A program made the position numbers and the translations under genes. From positions 1 to 17,835 of the forward strand of contig CAKRWZ010000037.1 of the NCBI GenBank assembly GCA_934418295.1: a stretch of DNA of 17,835 nucleotides, in the 5' to 3' direction. The notes below the pieces were generated by a model that was not told the DNA's origin, did no database searches, and was given only the letters and a program-made list of their open reading frames with translations. Each line of letters begins with the position of its first letter. Within the stretch, counting starts at the first letter, position 1. The stretch comes from an uncultured Mediterraneibacter sp. GTDB taxonomy: Bacteria; Bacillota; Clostridia; Lachnospirales; Lachnospiraceae. Shown in pieces: positions 1-6,872 of this stretch.

Positions 1-113
1 TGCTCTAACAACCCTTTCCAATCCGGTAATCCCAAATATCGTCTAGTCATCCCCGAGCCCACAAACAAAAAGGGGGTTGTATTAAATTTACCTATCACCT
101 GATCTATCGTCAT
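1..113 (-). CDS. SIR2-like domain protein, N-terminal 37 residues only (runs off left edge)
   Basis: Only the first 37 codons are inside the window. They read MTIDQVIGKFNTTPFLFVG (1-19), followed by SGMTRR, YLGLPDW (26-32) and KGLLE. Seen: a short amphipathic start, a hydrophobic strand running into a glycine-rich FVGSG turn, then RRYLGLPDW. Known: this order is the start of the SIR2-like (PF13289-type) Rossmann fold, whose members bind NAD and in many bacteria degrade it during phage infection. Inference: this is the first gene of a defence locus lying to the left, but the catalytic His/Asn and any C-terminal sensor are outside the window. The start at 113 is favoured by AGGAG at 120-124 with 6 nt spacing. 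The ATG at 117 gives only a short dead frame. Fairly sure of the fold, unsure of the function. Confidence 0.7.
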   Translation of the reverse strand, partial: MTIDQVIGKFNTTPFLFVGSGMTRRYLGLPDWKGLLE

Positions 114-207
114 GCATGTCTCCTTTCATTCGTATAAAAGTGCACCTCCTATTCCATGATCCTGTTTCCTAATTTGTTTTCCACGCACTTTATTCGTCTT
201 GTTTTTT

Positions 208-235
208 ATTATATCATCACACTCCTGCCTTTCAA
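208..235 (-). promoter_or_regulatory. SigA-type promoter for the SIR2-like gene
   Basis: On the minus strand TTGAAA (235-230) and a perfect TATAAT (213-208) are separated by 16 nt. Transcription would begin near 201, leaving a leader of about 90 nt before the start codon at 113. It lies just beyond the xpt terminator, so this gene starts a separate transcript. The leader also contains an unused AGGAGG at 145-150. The rest of 114-281 is AT-rich and shows no gene. Confidence 0.7.
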
Positions 236-281
236 TCCATAGTTCCTGATGATGTAAAAATACGGCATAATTACCATATAC

Positions 282-312
282 AAAAAGCCATACACATTTG
301 TGTATGACTTTT
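282..312 (-). terminator. Rho-independent terminator after xpt (probably bidirectional)
   Basis: The minus strand reads AAAAGT, CATACAC, loop AAAT, GTGTATG, GCTTTTT: a 7-bp core stem extended by G-C/G-T and A-T pairs to about 13 bp, ending in a T run. It lies about 40 nt past the xpt stop. The plus strand also ends in ACTTTTAT, so it may work weakly in both directions. It separates the housekeeping operon from the SIR2-like gene. Confidence 0.85.
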
Positions 313-351
313 ATCTCTCATTGCTTTCTACTTCTATTGCTTTTTATCCAC

Positions 352-945
352 TCACTCCGCTTCCGTCTGTTCCCGGAACACAATACTGTTCGTCTCGCTG
401 TCCATGCTCTCTATGATCGCCAGCGATTCCAACTGATAGCCCATATTGCGGATCATTCTTCCACCGGCCTGGAAGCCTTTTTCGATGACGATCCCGATGC
501 CTTCCACCGTGGCTCCCGCCTGATTTGCCAGTTGGATCAATCCCTGCAGCGCGCATCCGTTGGCCAGGAAATCATCAATCAAAAGCAGATGCTCTCCTTC
601 GTTCAGAAACTTTTTCGCCACGATCACCTGATTGCGAGTCTTATGGGTGAAGGACTCTACCTCTGCCACATACATTTCGCCCTCTATATTGATACTTTTT
701 GCCTTTTTTGCAAACACCACCGGTACATGGAACTGCTGAGCTGCTATACATGCAATGCCGATCCCGGAAGCTTCTATGGTCATGATCTTGTCGATCTGTT
801 TGCCCTCGAATCTGCGCTTAAACTCTTCTCCGATCTGATTGAAAAGATCAATGTCCATCTGATGGTTCAAAAAGCTGTCTACTTTTAAAACATTTCCCTC
901 TTTTACGATGCCATCCTTTAAAATACGTTCTTCTAAAAAATTCAT
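352..945 (-). CDS. xpt: Xanthine phosphoribosyltransferase
   Basis: Cytosolic purine-salvage enzyme that joins xanthine to PRPP to make XMP. The protein is 197 aa, close to the usual 190-195. The PRPP-binding loop LLIDDFLANGCA lies at 121-132. The family-typical KVDSFLNHQ lies at 21-29 and VEGIGIVIEKGFQ at 147-159. I place the start at the second ATG (945) because GGAG sits 8 nt upstream, but only 2 nt before the ATG at 951; using 951 would add MK. It is the last gene of the minus-strand run after tatD and rsmA, 90 nt beyond the rsmA stop, and has its own candidate promoter in that gap. No purine riboswitch is visible upstream, although xpt often has one in Bacilli. The product call is secure. 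Confidence 0.95.
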   Translation of the reverse strand: MNFLEERILKDGIVKEGNVLKVDSFLNHQMDIDLFNQIGEEFKRRFEGKQIDKIMTIEASGIGIACIAAQQFHVPVVFAKKAKSINIEGEMYVAEVESFTHKTRNQVIVAKKFLNEGEHLLLIDDFLANGCALQGLIQLANQAGATVEGIGIVIEKGFQAGGRMIRNMGYQLESLAIIESMDSETNSIVFREQTEAE

Positions 946-1002
946 CTTCATTTCTCCGTATCACAAAATAATCTATCCGGATCGATCACCCGGCCTAAAA
1001 AT

Positions 1003-1031
1003 ATTGTACTCGCTGCCACAGGCAAAAGCAA
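1003..1031 (-). promoter_or_regulatory. Candidate internal promoter for xpt
   Basis: In the 90-nt gap between rsmA and xpt, TTGCTT (1031-1026) and TACAAT (1008-1003) lie 17 nt apart on the minus strand. This would give a leader of about 50 nt and let xpt be expressed apart from rsmA. The hexamers are good but imperfect and there is no independent support. Confidence 0.45.
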
Positions 1032-1035
1032 GCCG

Positions 1036-1908
1036 TTATCCTATTTTAGAAAGAATATTCGACAGAGCCGCAAATTCTTCCAAAGACAACGCTTCGCCCC
1101 GGATCGTTGCTCCCCGTCCCAGCTCTTGGATCGCCTGTTCGATCTCTTCCTTTCCGTAGAACAGTTCCGGTGAATTTTTCAGCCCGTTGGCCAAAGTTTT
1201 GCGCCGCTGGTTAAACGATGCGCGGATCAGCCGGAACATCAGCTTTTCATCCTCCACCTGTACCGGCGGCTTTTCGTACCGCTCCAGCCGGATCACCGCA
1301 GAGCCCACTTTCGGCCGCGGGATAAAACAGTTCGGCGGGACATTTGCCACAATATACGGCTTTGCATAATATTGTACCGCCAAAGACAGCGCCCCGTAAT
1401 CCTTAGAACCCGGTCCTGTCTGCATCCGGTCCGCCACTTCTTTTTGTACCATTACCGTAATGCTTTTGACCGGCACCTGCTGCTCAAACAGCCCCATAAT
1501 GATCGGTGTCGTAATATAATAAGGCAGATTGGCCACCACCTTGATGGGGCGTCCGCCGTTCTGCTCCTCCACCAGACGGGCAATATCCACTTTCAGGATA
1601 TCTTCGTTTAAAACTGTTACATTGTCAAACCCTTCCAGCGTATCTTCTAAGATCGGGATCAAGGTCTTGTCGATCTCCACCGCCGTCACTTTGCCCGCTG
1701 CACAAGAAAGATACTGCGTCATTGTCCCGATCCCCGGCCCGATCTCCAGCACCATATCGTCTTTTGTGATCTCCGCCGCGCGGATGACCTTATCCAGCAC
1801 ATGCGTATCGATCAGAAAATTCTGTCCGAATTTTTTCTGGAACGTGAACTGATATTTCTGCAGCACTTCTATTGTATTTTGCGGGTTTCCAAGTGTCGGC
1901 TGTTTCAT
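1036..1908 (-). CDS. rsmA: 16S rRNA (adenine1518-N6/adenine1519-N6)-dimethyltransferase RsmA
   Basis: Dimethylates the two adjacent adenines in the 3'-terminal hairpin of 16S rRNA with SAM, a late step of small-subunit assembly (older name ksgA; loss gives kasugamycin resistance). It is 290 aa, typical length. The N-terminal KKFGQNFL (25-32) is the family start motif. The SAM pocket is EIGPGIG at 55-61 with the acidic VEID at 77-80, and the catalytic NLPY lies at 127-130 followed by YITTPI. The ATG at 1908 is preceded by AGGAAAGGAAGAG. The tatD stop lies 15 nt upstream, so the two are probably co-transcribed. The rnmV (RNase M5) gene that often lies between tatD and rsmA in Firmicutes is absent here. 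The identification is secure. Confidence 0.96.
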   Translation of the reverse strand: MKQPTLGNPQNTIEVLQKYQFTFQKKFGQNFLIDTHVLDKVIRAAEITKDDMVLEIGPGIGTMTQYLSCAAGKVTAVEIDKTLIPILEDTLEGFDNVTVLNEDILKVDIARLVEEQNGGRPIKVVANLPYYITTPIIMGLFEQQVPVKSITVMVQKEVADRMQTGPGSKDYGALSLAVQYYAKPYIVANVPPNCFIPRPKVGSAVIRLERYEKPPVQVEDEKLMFRLIRASFNQRRKTLANGLKNSPELFYGKEEIEQAIQELGRGATIRGEALSLEEFAALSNILSKIG

Positions 1909-1923
1909 GCTCTCTTCCTTTCC

Positions 1924-2694
1924 TCATTCCTGGCATAAACCAAAAAAGTCTCTTGCATTTTCTTCTGTGATCCGGATCACGTCCTCGACTGTCATCCCTT
2001 TCAACTCCGCGATCGCCTCCGCTACATAAGGCAGGTTCAGAGAAGAATTCCGTTTGCCCCGGTTTGGCTCCGGTGAAAGATAGGGACAGTCCGTCTCCAG
2101 CAGAATCCGCTCTATCGGCGTTTCCTTTACGGTCTCTTTCAGCTTTTTCCCGTTTTTAAAGGTGACGACACCACCCACGCCCAGATAATATCCCATTTTG
2201 ATGTATTCCCGCGCCATTTCCGGTGAATAAGAATAGCAATGTAACACCATCTTACCCTTTCCTGCATGGTCCTTCAAGATCTCCAGCGTATCCTCCGCCG
2301 CATCCCGGCTGTGGATACTGACCGGCTTTTGCAAACGCTCTGCCAGCTCCAGCTGCTGCAAGAACCAATATTTTTGCAATTCATGGGTTTCTTTATCCCA
2401 ATAATAATCCAGTCCGATCTCTCCGACCGCAACCATTTTCTCCTGCTGCAGCAACGTCTCCATGCGGGAAAAATTTTCCGCGTTCAGAGTTCCCGCTTCA
2501 TCCGGATGCACTCCCACCATCCCGTAAACAAAGAAATACTTTCGAGTCAGTTCCAAAACCGCTTCCCAATCCTCCACCGAGGCAGAGGCATTGACAATGG
2601 TTCCCACGCCGCCTGCCGCCATGGACGCTAAAAGCGTCTCCCGGTCTTCCTCAAACTGGTCATCATTATAGTGTGCGTGTGTGTCAAAAATCAT
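1924..2694 (-). CDS. tatD: TatD family metal-dependent hydrolase (DNase)
   Basis: TIM-barrel amidohydrolase-like nuclease of the TatD/YcfH family; members cut DNA 3'-5' and some remove D-aminoacyl groups from tRNA. It has 256 aa, full length. The metal ligands are all visible: H6 and H8 (MIFDTHAHYN), E92 (VGEIGLDYYWD at 90-100), H128 (IHSRD), H152 (LHCYS) and D202 (LLETDCPYLSP at 198-208). AAGGAGA lies 5 nt before the ATG at 2694. The gap to the beta-propeller stop upstream is 12 nt and to rsmA downstream 15 nt, pointing to one transcript. Pairing with rsmA is common in Firmicutes. The exact substrate cannot be told from sequence. Confidence 0.94.
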   Translation of the reverse strand: MIFDTHAHYNDDQFEEDRETLLASMAAGGVGTIVNASASVEDWEAVLELTRKYFFVYGMVGVHPDEAGTLNAENFSRMETLLQQEKMVAVGEIGLDYYWDKETHELQKYWFLQQLELAERLQKPVSIHSRDAAEDTLEILKDHAGKGKMVLHCYSYSPEMAREYIKMGYYLGVGGVVTFKNGKKLKETVKETPIERILLETDCPYLSPEPNRGKRNSSLNLPYVAEAIAELKGMTVEDVIRITEENARDFFGLCQE

Positions 2695-2706
2695 AATGTC
2701 TCCTTA

Positions 2707-4755
2707 CTATAACACAATATCGTCTATTTTTTCAAACGTATTCAGATCAAAGGCTTCTACAGCCCCTCCTTCTACCAAATACAGTACATCGTTTATATAC
2801 AGCCCTCTTATATCGTACGTATACCCACTCAACTCCTTATCCAGCCTGCAGACAAATCCATTCTCCGGATCATAGGAATATACATAATAGTGCCGTTCTC
2901 CTTCATCCACCGCGAATCCGATCAGGTTACGCTTAGGATCGATCAGGGCTGCTTTATAATTATATATCACATCCGCCGTATATGCATCTTCAAAAATCTC
3001 TTTCTTTTCCTCTTTCACATCTTCCGGATCTGAAATATCAAACATCGACAGCTTTACGCCGTTTGTCACGCCGCCCAAGTCGGCGTCCATTCCGATCCCC
3101 AAAAGCTTCCCTTCTCCATATGGATGCAGATAGCTGGAAAATCCCGGGATCTTCAGGGCTCCCAACACCTTTGGTTTCTTCGGATCCGAAAGATCTACGG
3201 AAAACAGCGGATCCACCTGCTCATAGGTGACAAAATAGCCGATCTCACCCATAAAACGGGCGGAATACACCTGCTCATCCGGTGCCAGTTTTTCGATCTT
3301 TCCTATGGTTTCCAACTTTTCATCCAAAATATAAAGTGCATTGGAAGCGAACGGATCCGCCTGTTCCGAGGTTTTGGCTCCGTTCAAAAATCCGCTGTCA
3401 TAATGCACAATGGGTTCTACCGTAGTCACGATCCGCAGCTTTCCGTCATATTCATCGATGCAAAAACTGTCTTTTATGCTTCCCCAGACCTTGACTTGCG
3501 CCACACCCTTTAAATCTCCGTCTTTATAAGAGATCTTCCGGATAGACGTCTGATCGTAATCTTCTTTTTCGTTGTAAATGTATTCATAGACATAAATATT
3601 TTCACCGCTGACATAACACCTGCTTCCGTAGGAGGAAAGCACCGCTTTGCTGTCCAGCACTTTTTCCGGGTCTTTCAGGGAAAATGCTGTCACCACCAGA
3701 AATTGATTCCCGCTGCTCAGCTGCGGCATATACACCGCTTTACTTTCCAATAATTCTCCCTGCACCAGCGGCACATAATCTTTCGGGTTTTTCTCTTTGC
3801 CGTATACGGAAACATAATAATTGCTGAACAGATAGCAATAATCGCCATTGATCCGGACAGAATCATAGTTTCCGCTCTGCTTTACCTGCCCCAGACTTTT
3901 GGCCTCCGACGGGTTTGATACGTCAAAGGTCTCTGCGATCGTATATTCCTTGTATCCGTCGCCGTAACCGTCGCTGTCTGTTTCCTCATATTCTCCCCTG
4001 GTATAAAAAACGGTCAGCTTACCGGAGGCTACATAAAGCTCTGCCACACTTGCATCCGAATCAAAAACGATCTTGCCTGCTTCTTTCATTTCCCGGCCTC
4101 TCACGTCCACGATCCGGATCTGTTTTCCTTTTAAAATATACAGGTAACTGCCGTCGGTCTTCACCACATCAGCTTCCCCGACGCCCTCTTCCCGCACATT
4201 GGTATCCGAATAATCTGCGCTCGCTCTTGCCTGGTCGGACGCAGAGCCGATCTCCTTCGCTCCCGGTACCGCAGATTCCGTGCCGCTATCCGCCGTGGAT
4301 TCCAGCGTACTTGCATCGTCATAGACCACATATCCGTTATCCTCCGTCTTTTGGAGATACCCATAGATCATGTCATAATCATCCGCGCTTTTCAACCCGG
4401 CTTCCGCCACCAGCGCCTCTGCCGAATCGGTGTTTTCCTGTGCAGTTTGCCCGCCTGCTGTTTTTTGCGTTCCTCCTGCATCCTTCTGGCTCTGCCACAG
4501 GCCAAAACCGCCCAGTCCGATCACGATCGCTGTACAGGCTGCTGCCAGCACCGGCGTGCTCCAGGACTTGTTGCCAAAGCTGCTTCCTCTCTGCTGCTTT
4601 TTCTGCTTCTCCAGCTTCTCCCGGATCGCCTGCGGCTCCAATTTCTCCGGTACCGGTTCTTCCTGCATCGCTTCTATCATCTTTTCAGCCGTTTTTCTTT
4701 CTTCTTCTGACAAATCTGACCGCTGAATATTTTCTTCGTATTCTTTATGCTCCAT
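2707..4755 (-). CDS. Membrane-anchored C-terminal beta-propeller protein, likely partner of the ECF sigma factor
   Basis: 682 aa. Residues 1-66 are charged and predicted cytoplasmic. A single membrane segment covers about 67-88 (from STPVLAAACTAIVIGLGG). Then follow a flexible Thr/Ser/Ala-rich stretch (about 92-178) and a long beta-rich outer domain to the end. The stretch YSDTNVREEGVGEADVVKTD (182-201) is the hallmark I associate with the secreted beta-propeller family PF09826. The start overlaps the end of the ECF sigma gene by 11 nt, so the two are translationally coupled. Inference: the cytoplasmic end binds the sigma factor (anti-sigma role) and the outer propeller senses a ligand or wall state. 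No zinc-binding anti-sigma motif (HxxxCxxC) is seen, so this role rests on topology and coupling alone. Domain call fairly sure, function a proposal. Confidence 0.85.
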   Translation of the reverse strand: MEHKEYEENIQRSDLSEEERKTAEKMIEAMQEEPVPEKLEPQAIREKLEKQKKQQRGSSFGNKSWSTPVLAAACTAIVIGLGGFGLWQSQKDAGGTQKTAGGQTAQENTDSAEALVAEAGLKSADDYDMIYGYLQKTEDNGYVVYDDASTLESTADSGTESAVPGAKEIGSASDQARASADYSDTNVREEGVGEADVVKTDGSYLYILKGKQIRIVDVRGREMKEAGKIVFDSDASVAELYVASGKLTVFYTRGEYEETDSDGYGDGYKEYTIAETFDVSNPSEAKSLGQVKQSGNYDSVRINGDYCYLFSNYYVSVYGKEKNPKDYVPLVQGELLESKAVYMPQLSSGNQFLVVTAFSLKDPEKVLDSKAVLSSYGSRCYVSGENIYVYEYIYNEKEDYDQTSIRKISYKDGDLKGVAQVKVWGSIKDSFCIDEYDGKLRIVTTVEPIVHYDSGFLNGAKTSEQADPFASNALYILDEKLETIGKIEKLAPDEQVYSARFMGEIGYFVTYEQVDPLFSVDLSDPKKPKVLGALKIPGFSSYLHPYGEGKLLGIGMDADLGGVTNGVKLSMFDISDPEDVKEEKKEIFEDAYTADVIYNYKAALIDPKRNLIGFAVDEGERHYYVYSYDPENGFVCRLDKELSGYTYDIRGLYINDVLYLVEGGAVEAFDLNTFEKIDDIVL

Positions 4756-5308
4756 AAAAACTCTCCTCTCCCAGACGCTCTTTCATTTTCTGAAATGCCC
4801 TGCTTCTTTTAGACCTCACTGTCACCGCTTTGATTCCCAGCATTTCTCCGATTTCGGGGCTTTTATACCCGGCAAACACCGAAAAGCCTACGATCAGGCG
4901 TTCTTCCTCTGTCAGTGCCATAAACGCTGCCCGGACATCCAGATCGGCCTCATGATCTTTCATCGTCTCTGCCGCCGGTACTTCCGCTGTTTTCTCCGAC
5001 GGAGATGCCGCTGTCAGATATGCCCGTTCCTCCTGATCCTTCAAAAGTTTCTTTTTACAGCAGTTTCCCAGTATCCGGAACATCCAGCTGCCAAAAGCCT
5101 CTTCCTTCTTCAAACTTTCTATGTTGGCAAACGCTGCCGTTACCGCTTCGCTCACCATATCTTCCGCTTCCTGCTCCTGTTTCATCATGTAAAGCGCAAA
5201 ATGGTACAGATCCCGATAAATCTTTCCATAAAGCCAGGCGAATGCCTCTGCATTACCCCTTTTCGCTTTCCGGATCCAGGGCCGGTCTGTCTCCTCATAT
5301 TTATACAT
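4745..5308 (-). CDS. RNA polymerase ECF-type (sigma-70 family) sigma factor
   Basis: 187 aa, the size of an ECF sigma factor with only regions 2 and 4. Region 2 spans about 16-84 and includes the core-binding and -10 recognition helices (LYHFALYMMKQEQEAEDMVS at 34-53, AFGSWMFRILGN at 71-82). A variable linker covers about 95-122. Region 4 spans about 124-178, with an HTH containing SPEIGEMLGIKAVTVRSKRS (150-169). GGGAGG lies 5 nt before the ATG at 5308. The last codons overlap the start of the beta-propeller gene, so the pair forms a sigma/membrane-regulator module. A TGCAAC-type element upstream could make it self-activating. ECF group and target genes cannot be assigned from this window. 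Confidence 0.93.
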   Translation of the reverse strand: MYKYEETDRPWIRKAKRGNAEAFAWLYGKIYRDLYHFALYMMKQEQEAEDMVSEAVTAAFANIESLKKEEAFGSWMFRILGNCCKKKLLKDQEERAYLTAASPSEKTAEVPAAETMKDHEADLDVRAAFMALTEEERLIVGFSVFAGYKSPEIGEMLGIKAVTVRSKRSRAFQKMKERLGEESFYGA

Positions 5309-5350
5309 CGGTGCCTCCCTTCCTCAAAAGCAGACCTTTTTCTCTCTTCC

Positions 5351-5384
5351 TATACAAGAGTCTGAAAAAGCATAAAGTGTTGCA
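5351..5384 (-). promoter_or_regulatory. Possible ECF-type autoregulatory promoter of the sigma operon
   Basis: On the minus strand TGCAAC (5384-5379) resembles the AAC-containing -35 element common in ECF promoters. It is followed about 18 nt later by CTCTTG (5360-5355). The start codon lies about 45 nt further on. A competing SigA-like promoter, TTATTG (5415-5410), 16 nt, TAAAAT (5393-5388), lies just upstream and overlaps the rpoN hairpin. Both assignments are weak pattern matches. Confidence 0.3.
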
Positions 5385-5410
5385 TTCATTTTACCATATT
5401 TTGCAACTGC

Positions 5411-5471
5411 AATAAAACACTCTATACCGCTGTCCGGGACGCTGCCCTTCTGCAATATAGAGTGTTTTATT
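5411..5471 (-). terminator. Long-stem hairpin terminator after rpoN
   Basis: A perfect 16-bp inverted repeat (arms 5411-5426 and 5456-5471, AATAAAACACTCTATA and its complement) flanks a 29-nt loop. It starts 11 nt past the rpoN stop. On the minus strand the 3' arm ends GTGTTTTATT, giving a T-rich tail inside the stem. It also precedes the sigma-factor promoter. The symmetric A and T flanks would allow activity in either direction. Confidence 0.75.
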
Positions 5472-5481
5472 CTTCGTTCTC

Positions 5482-6846
5482 TTATAAAAATAATTTCCGC
5501 TCTCTGGCGTTTTTGATCCCCATATCCTCCCGGTATTTTGCCACTGTTCTCCGGGATATTTTTATTCCTCGCTCTTCCAACAATTCTGCCAAGTATTGAT
5601 CACTATATGGGCTTTTAGGATTTTCTTGTGATACAAGTATTTGTATCTCTTTCTTCACTTGATCTGCTGTGATCTCCTGCCGGTCCGCAGATTTTCCGAT
5701 CCCTTTCGGAAAGAAAAAACTTAAAGGGTAAATTCCCCAGCAGCACTGCACATATTTTCCGTGCAGCGCCCTGCTGACCGTTGATTCATGCACGCCCATC
5801 CGCTTGGCAGCTTCCTGGATCCGAAACGGCCGCAGTTCCTTTTTCCCGGTCAGGAAAAAGACTTTCTGTTCCGCCAGGATCGTCTCCATCAAAGAGAGCA
5901 GTGTCGTATTTCGTCTTTGTATACAATCCTGCAAACGTTCGGCATGCCGGAGCCGTTCCTCCAGATATGTCTTCACGTCTTCTCCGCAATCGCTTTCCAG
6001 CATTTCCCGATAATCTGATCGGATCCGCAAAACCGGGCAGGCATAATCATTCAGCAAAATCTCAAAACGCTCTTTAAATTTGACGACCGTCACATCCGGA
6101 ACCACGTATCGAAACGGCTCTCCGTTATCGAAACCTTGGGCAGGTTTGGGATTTAAAGTTCGGATCCGTTCTGCCGCCCGGGCCACCGTTTCCAAGGACA
6201 GCTTCAGTTTCTGCGCGATCAGGGGCAGCTGGTTCTTTCCCAAAAGTTCCAGATATCCGGAGACGATCTTCTCTTCCGTCTCCCCACAGTCCGCCCGCTT
6301 CTCGATCTGCTTTAACAGACAAGATCTCAGATCACGGGCACAGACCCCAAAGGGCTCCAGATCCCGCAGGATTTCCAAAGCCTTTTCTGCCTCTTCCTTT
6401 GAAATCTCCAGCTGTTCTGCCAAAGCATCCTCAGATTCTGTATAATATCCCCGCGCATCCAGACAGTGGATCACGTAATCAAAAATCTCCGAATCCTTTT
6501 TTCCGTAGCCCGCTCCCAAAAGCTGCGCCCGCAAATAGTCTTCCAGACGCTCTGCCGGCTTGGCACTCAGGTTGTTCAGACCGTTATTCTCTTCTGCATC
6601 CTCCCGGTCATACCTGTAATAAGAACGGTTCTGTTCATCCAGACCGGCCAGCCATTCCAGCTTCCGAAGCAGCTCCTCCCCACGATCCTCAGGCTCCGTC
6701 CGTTCCAGCTCCAACACCGGATTGTCCAGAACCTCCTGCTTCATATACTCTGTTAATTCCTGCGTTGTCATTTGCAAAATCTGCACCGATTGTATCATCT
6801 GCTGTGACAGGATCTGCTTCTGACTCTGCTCCAAATGCAGTTCCAT
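5482..6846 (-). CDS. rpoN: RNA polymerase sigma-54 factor
   Basis: 454 aa, full length. Region I (about 1-48) is the Gln/Leu-rich activator-interacting part, with LEQSQKQILSQQMIQSVQIL at 5-24. The core-binding region spans about 95-290 and includes LNPKPAQGFD (231-240). The HTH for the -12 element spans about 338-376, with GVHESTVSRALHGKYVQ at 351-367. The RpoN box SRRTVAKYRE is at 431-440, with Ser in place of the usual leading Ala. GGAGGA lies shortly before the ATG at 6846. The gene follows the aconitase-like gene by 26 nt and is probably co-transcribed with it. Sigma-54 needs an AAA+ enhancer-binding activator; none is in the window. Identification is secure. Confidence 0.97.
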   Translation of the reverse strand: MELHLEQSQKQILSQQMIQSVQILQMTTQELTEYMKQEVLDNPVLELERTEPEDRGEELLRKLEWLAGLDEQNRSYYRYDREDAEENNGLNNLSAKPAERLEDYLRAQLLGAGYGKKDSEIFDYVIHCLDARGYYTESEDALAEQLEISKEEAEKALEILRDLEPFGVCARDLRSCLLKQIEKRADCGETEEKIVSGYLELLGKNQLPLIAQKLKLSLETVARAAERIRTLNPKPAQGFDNGEPFRYVVPDVTVVKFKERFEILLNDYACPVLRIRSDYREMLESDCGEDVKTYLEERLRHAERLQDCIQRRNTTLLSLMETILAEQKVFFLTGKKELRPFRIQEAAKRMGVHESTVSRALHGKYVQCCWGIYPLSFFFPKGIGKSADRQEITADQVKKEIQILVSQENPKSPYSDQYLAELLEERGIKISRRTVAKYREDMGIKNARERKLFL

Positions 6847-6872
6847 CTCTGTCCTCCGCGTCCTACGACCAT

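Noticed and set aside
946..1035. Purine riboswitch in front of xpt
   Set aside because: The gap is only 90 nt and no conserved purine-aptamer core or expression-platform hairpin can be found in it.
3915..4757. 280-codon plus-strand open frame opposite the beta-propeller gene
   Set aside because: The Pro/Arg/Ser-rich composition is typical of the complement of a coding strand, and the minus strand holds a recognisable family.
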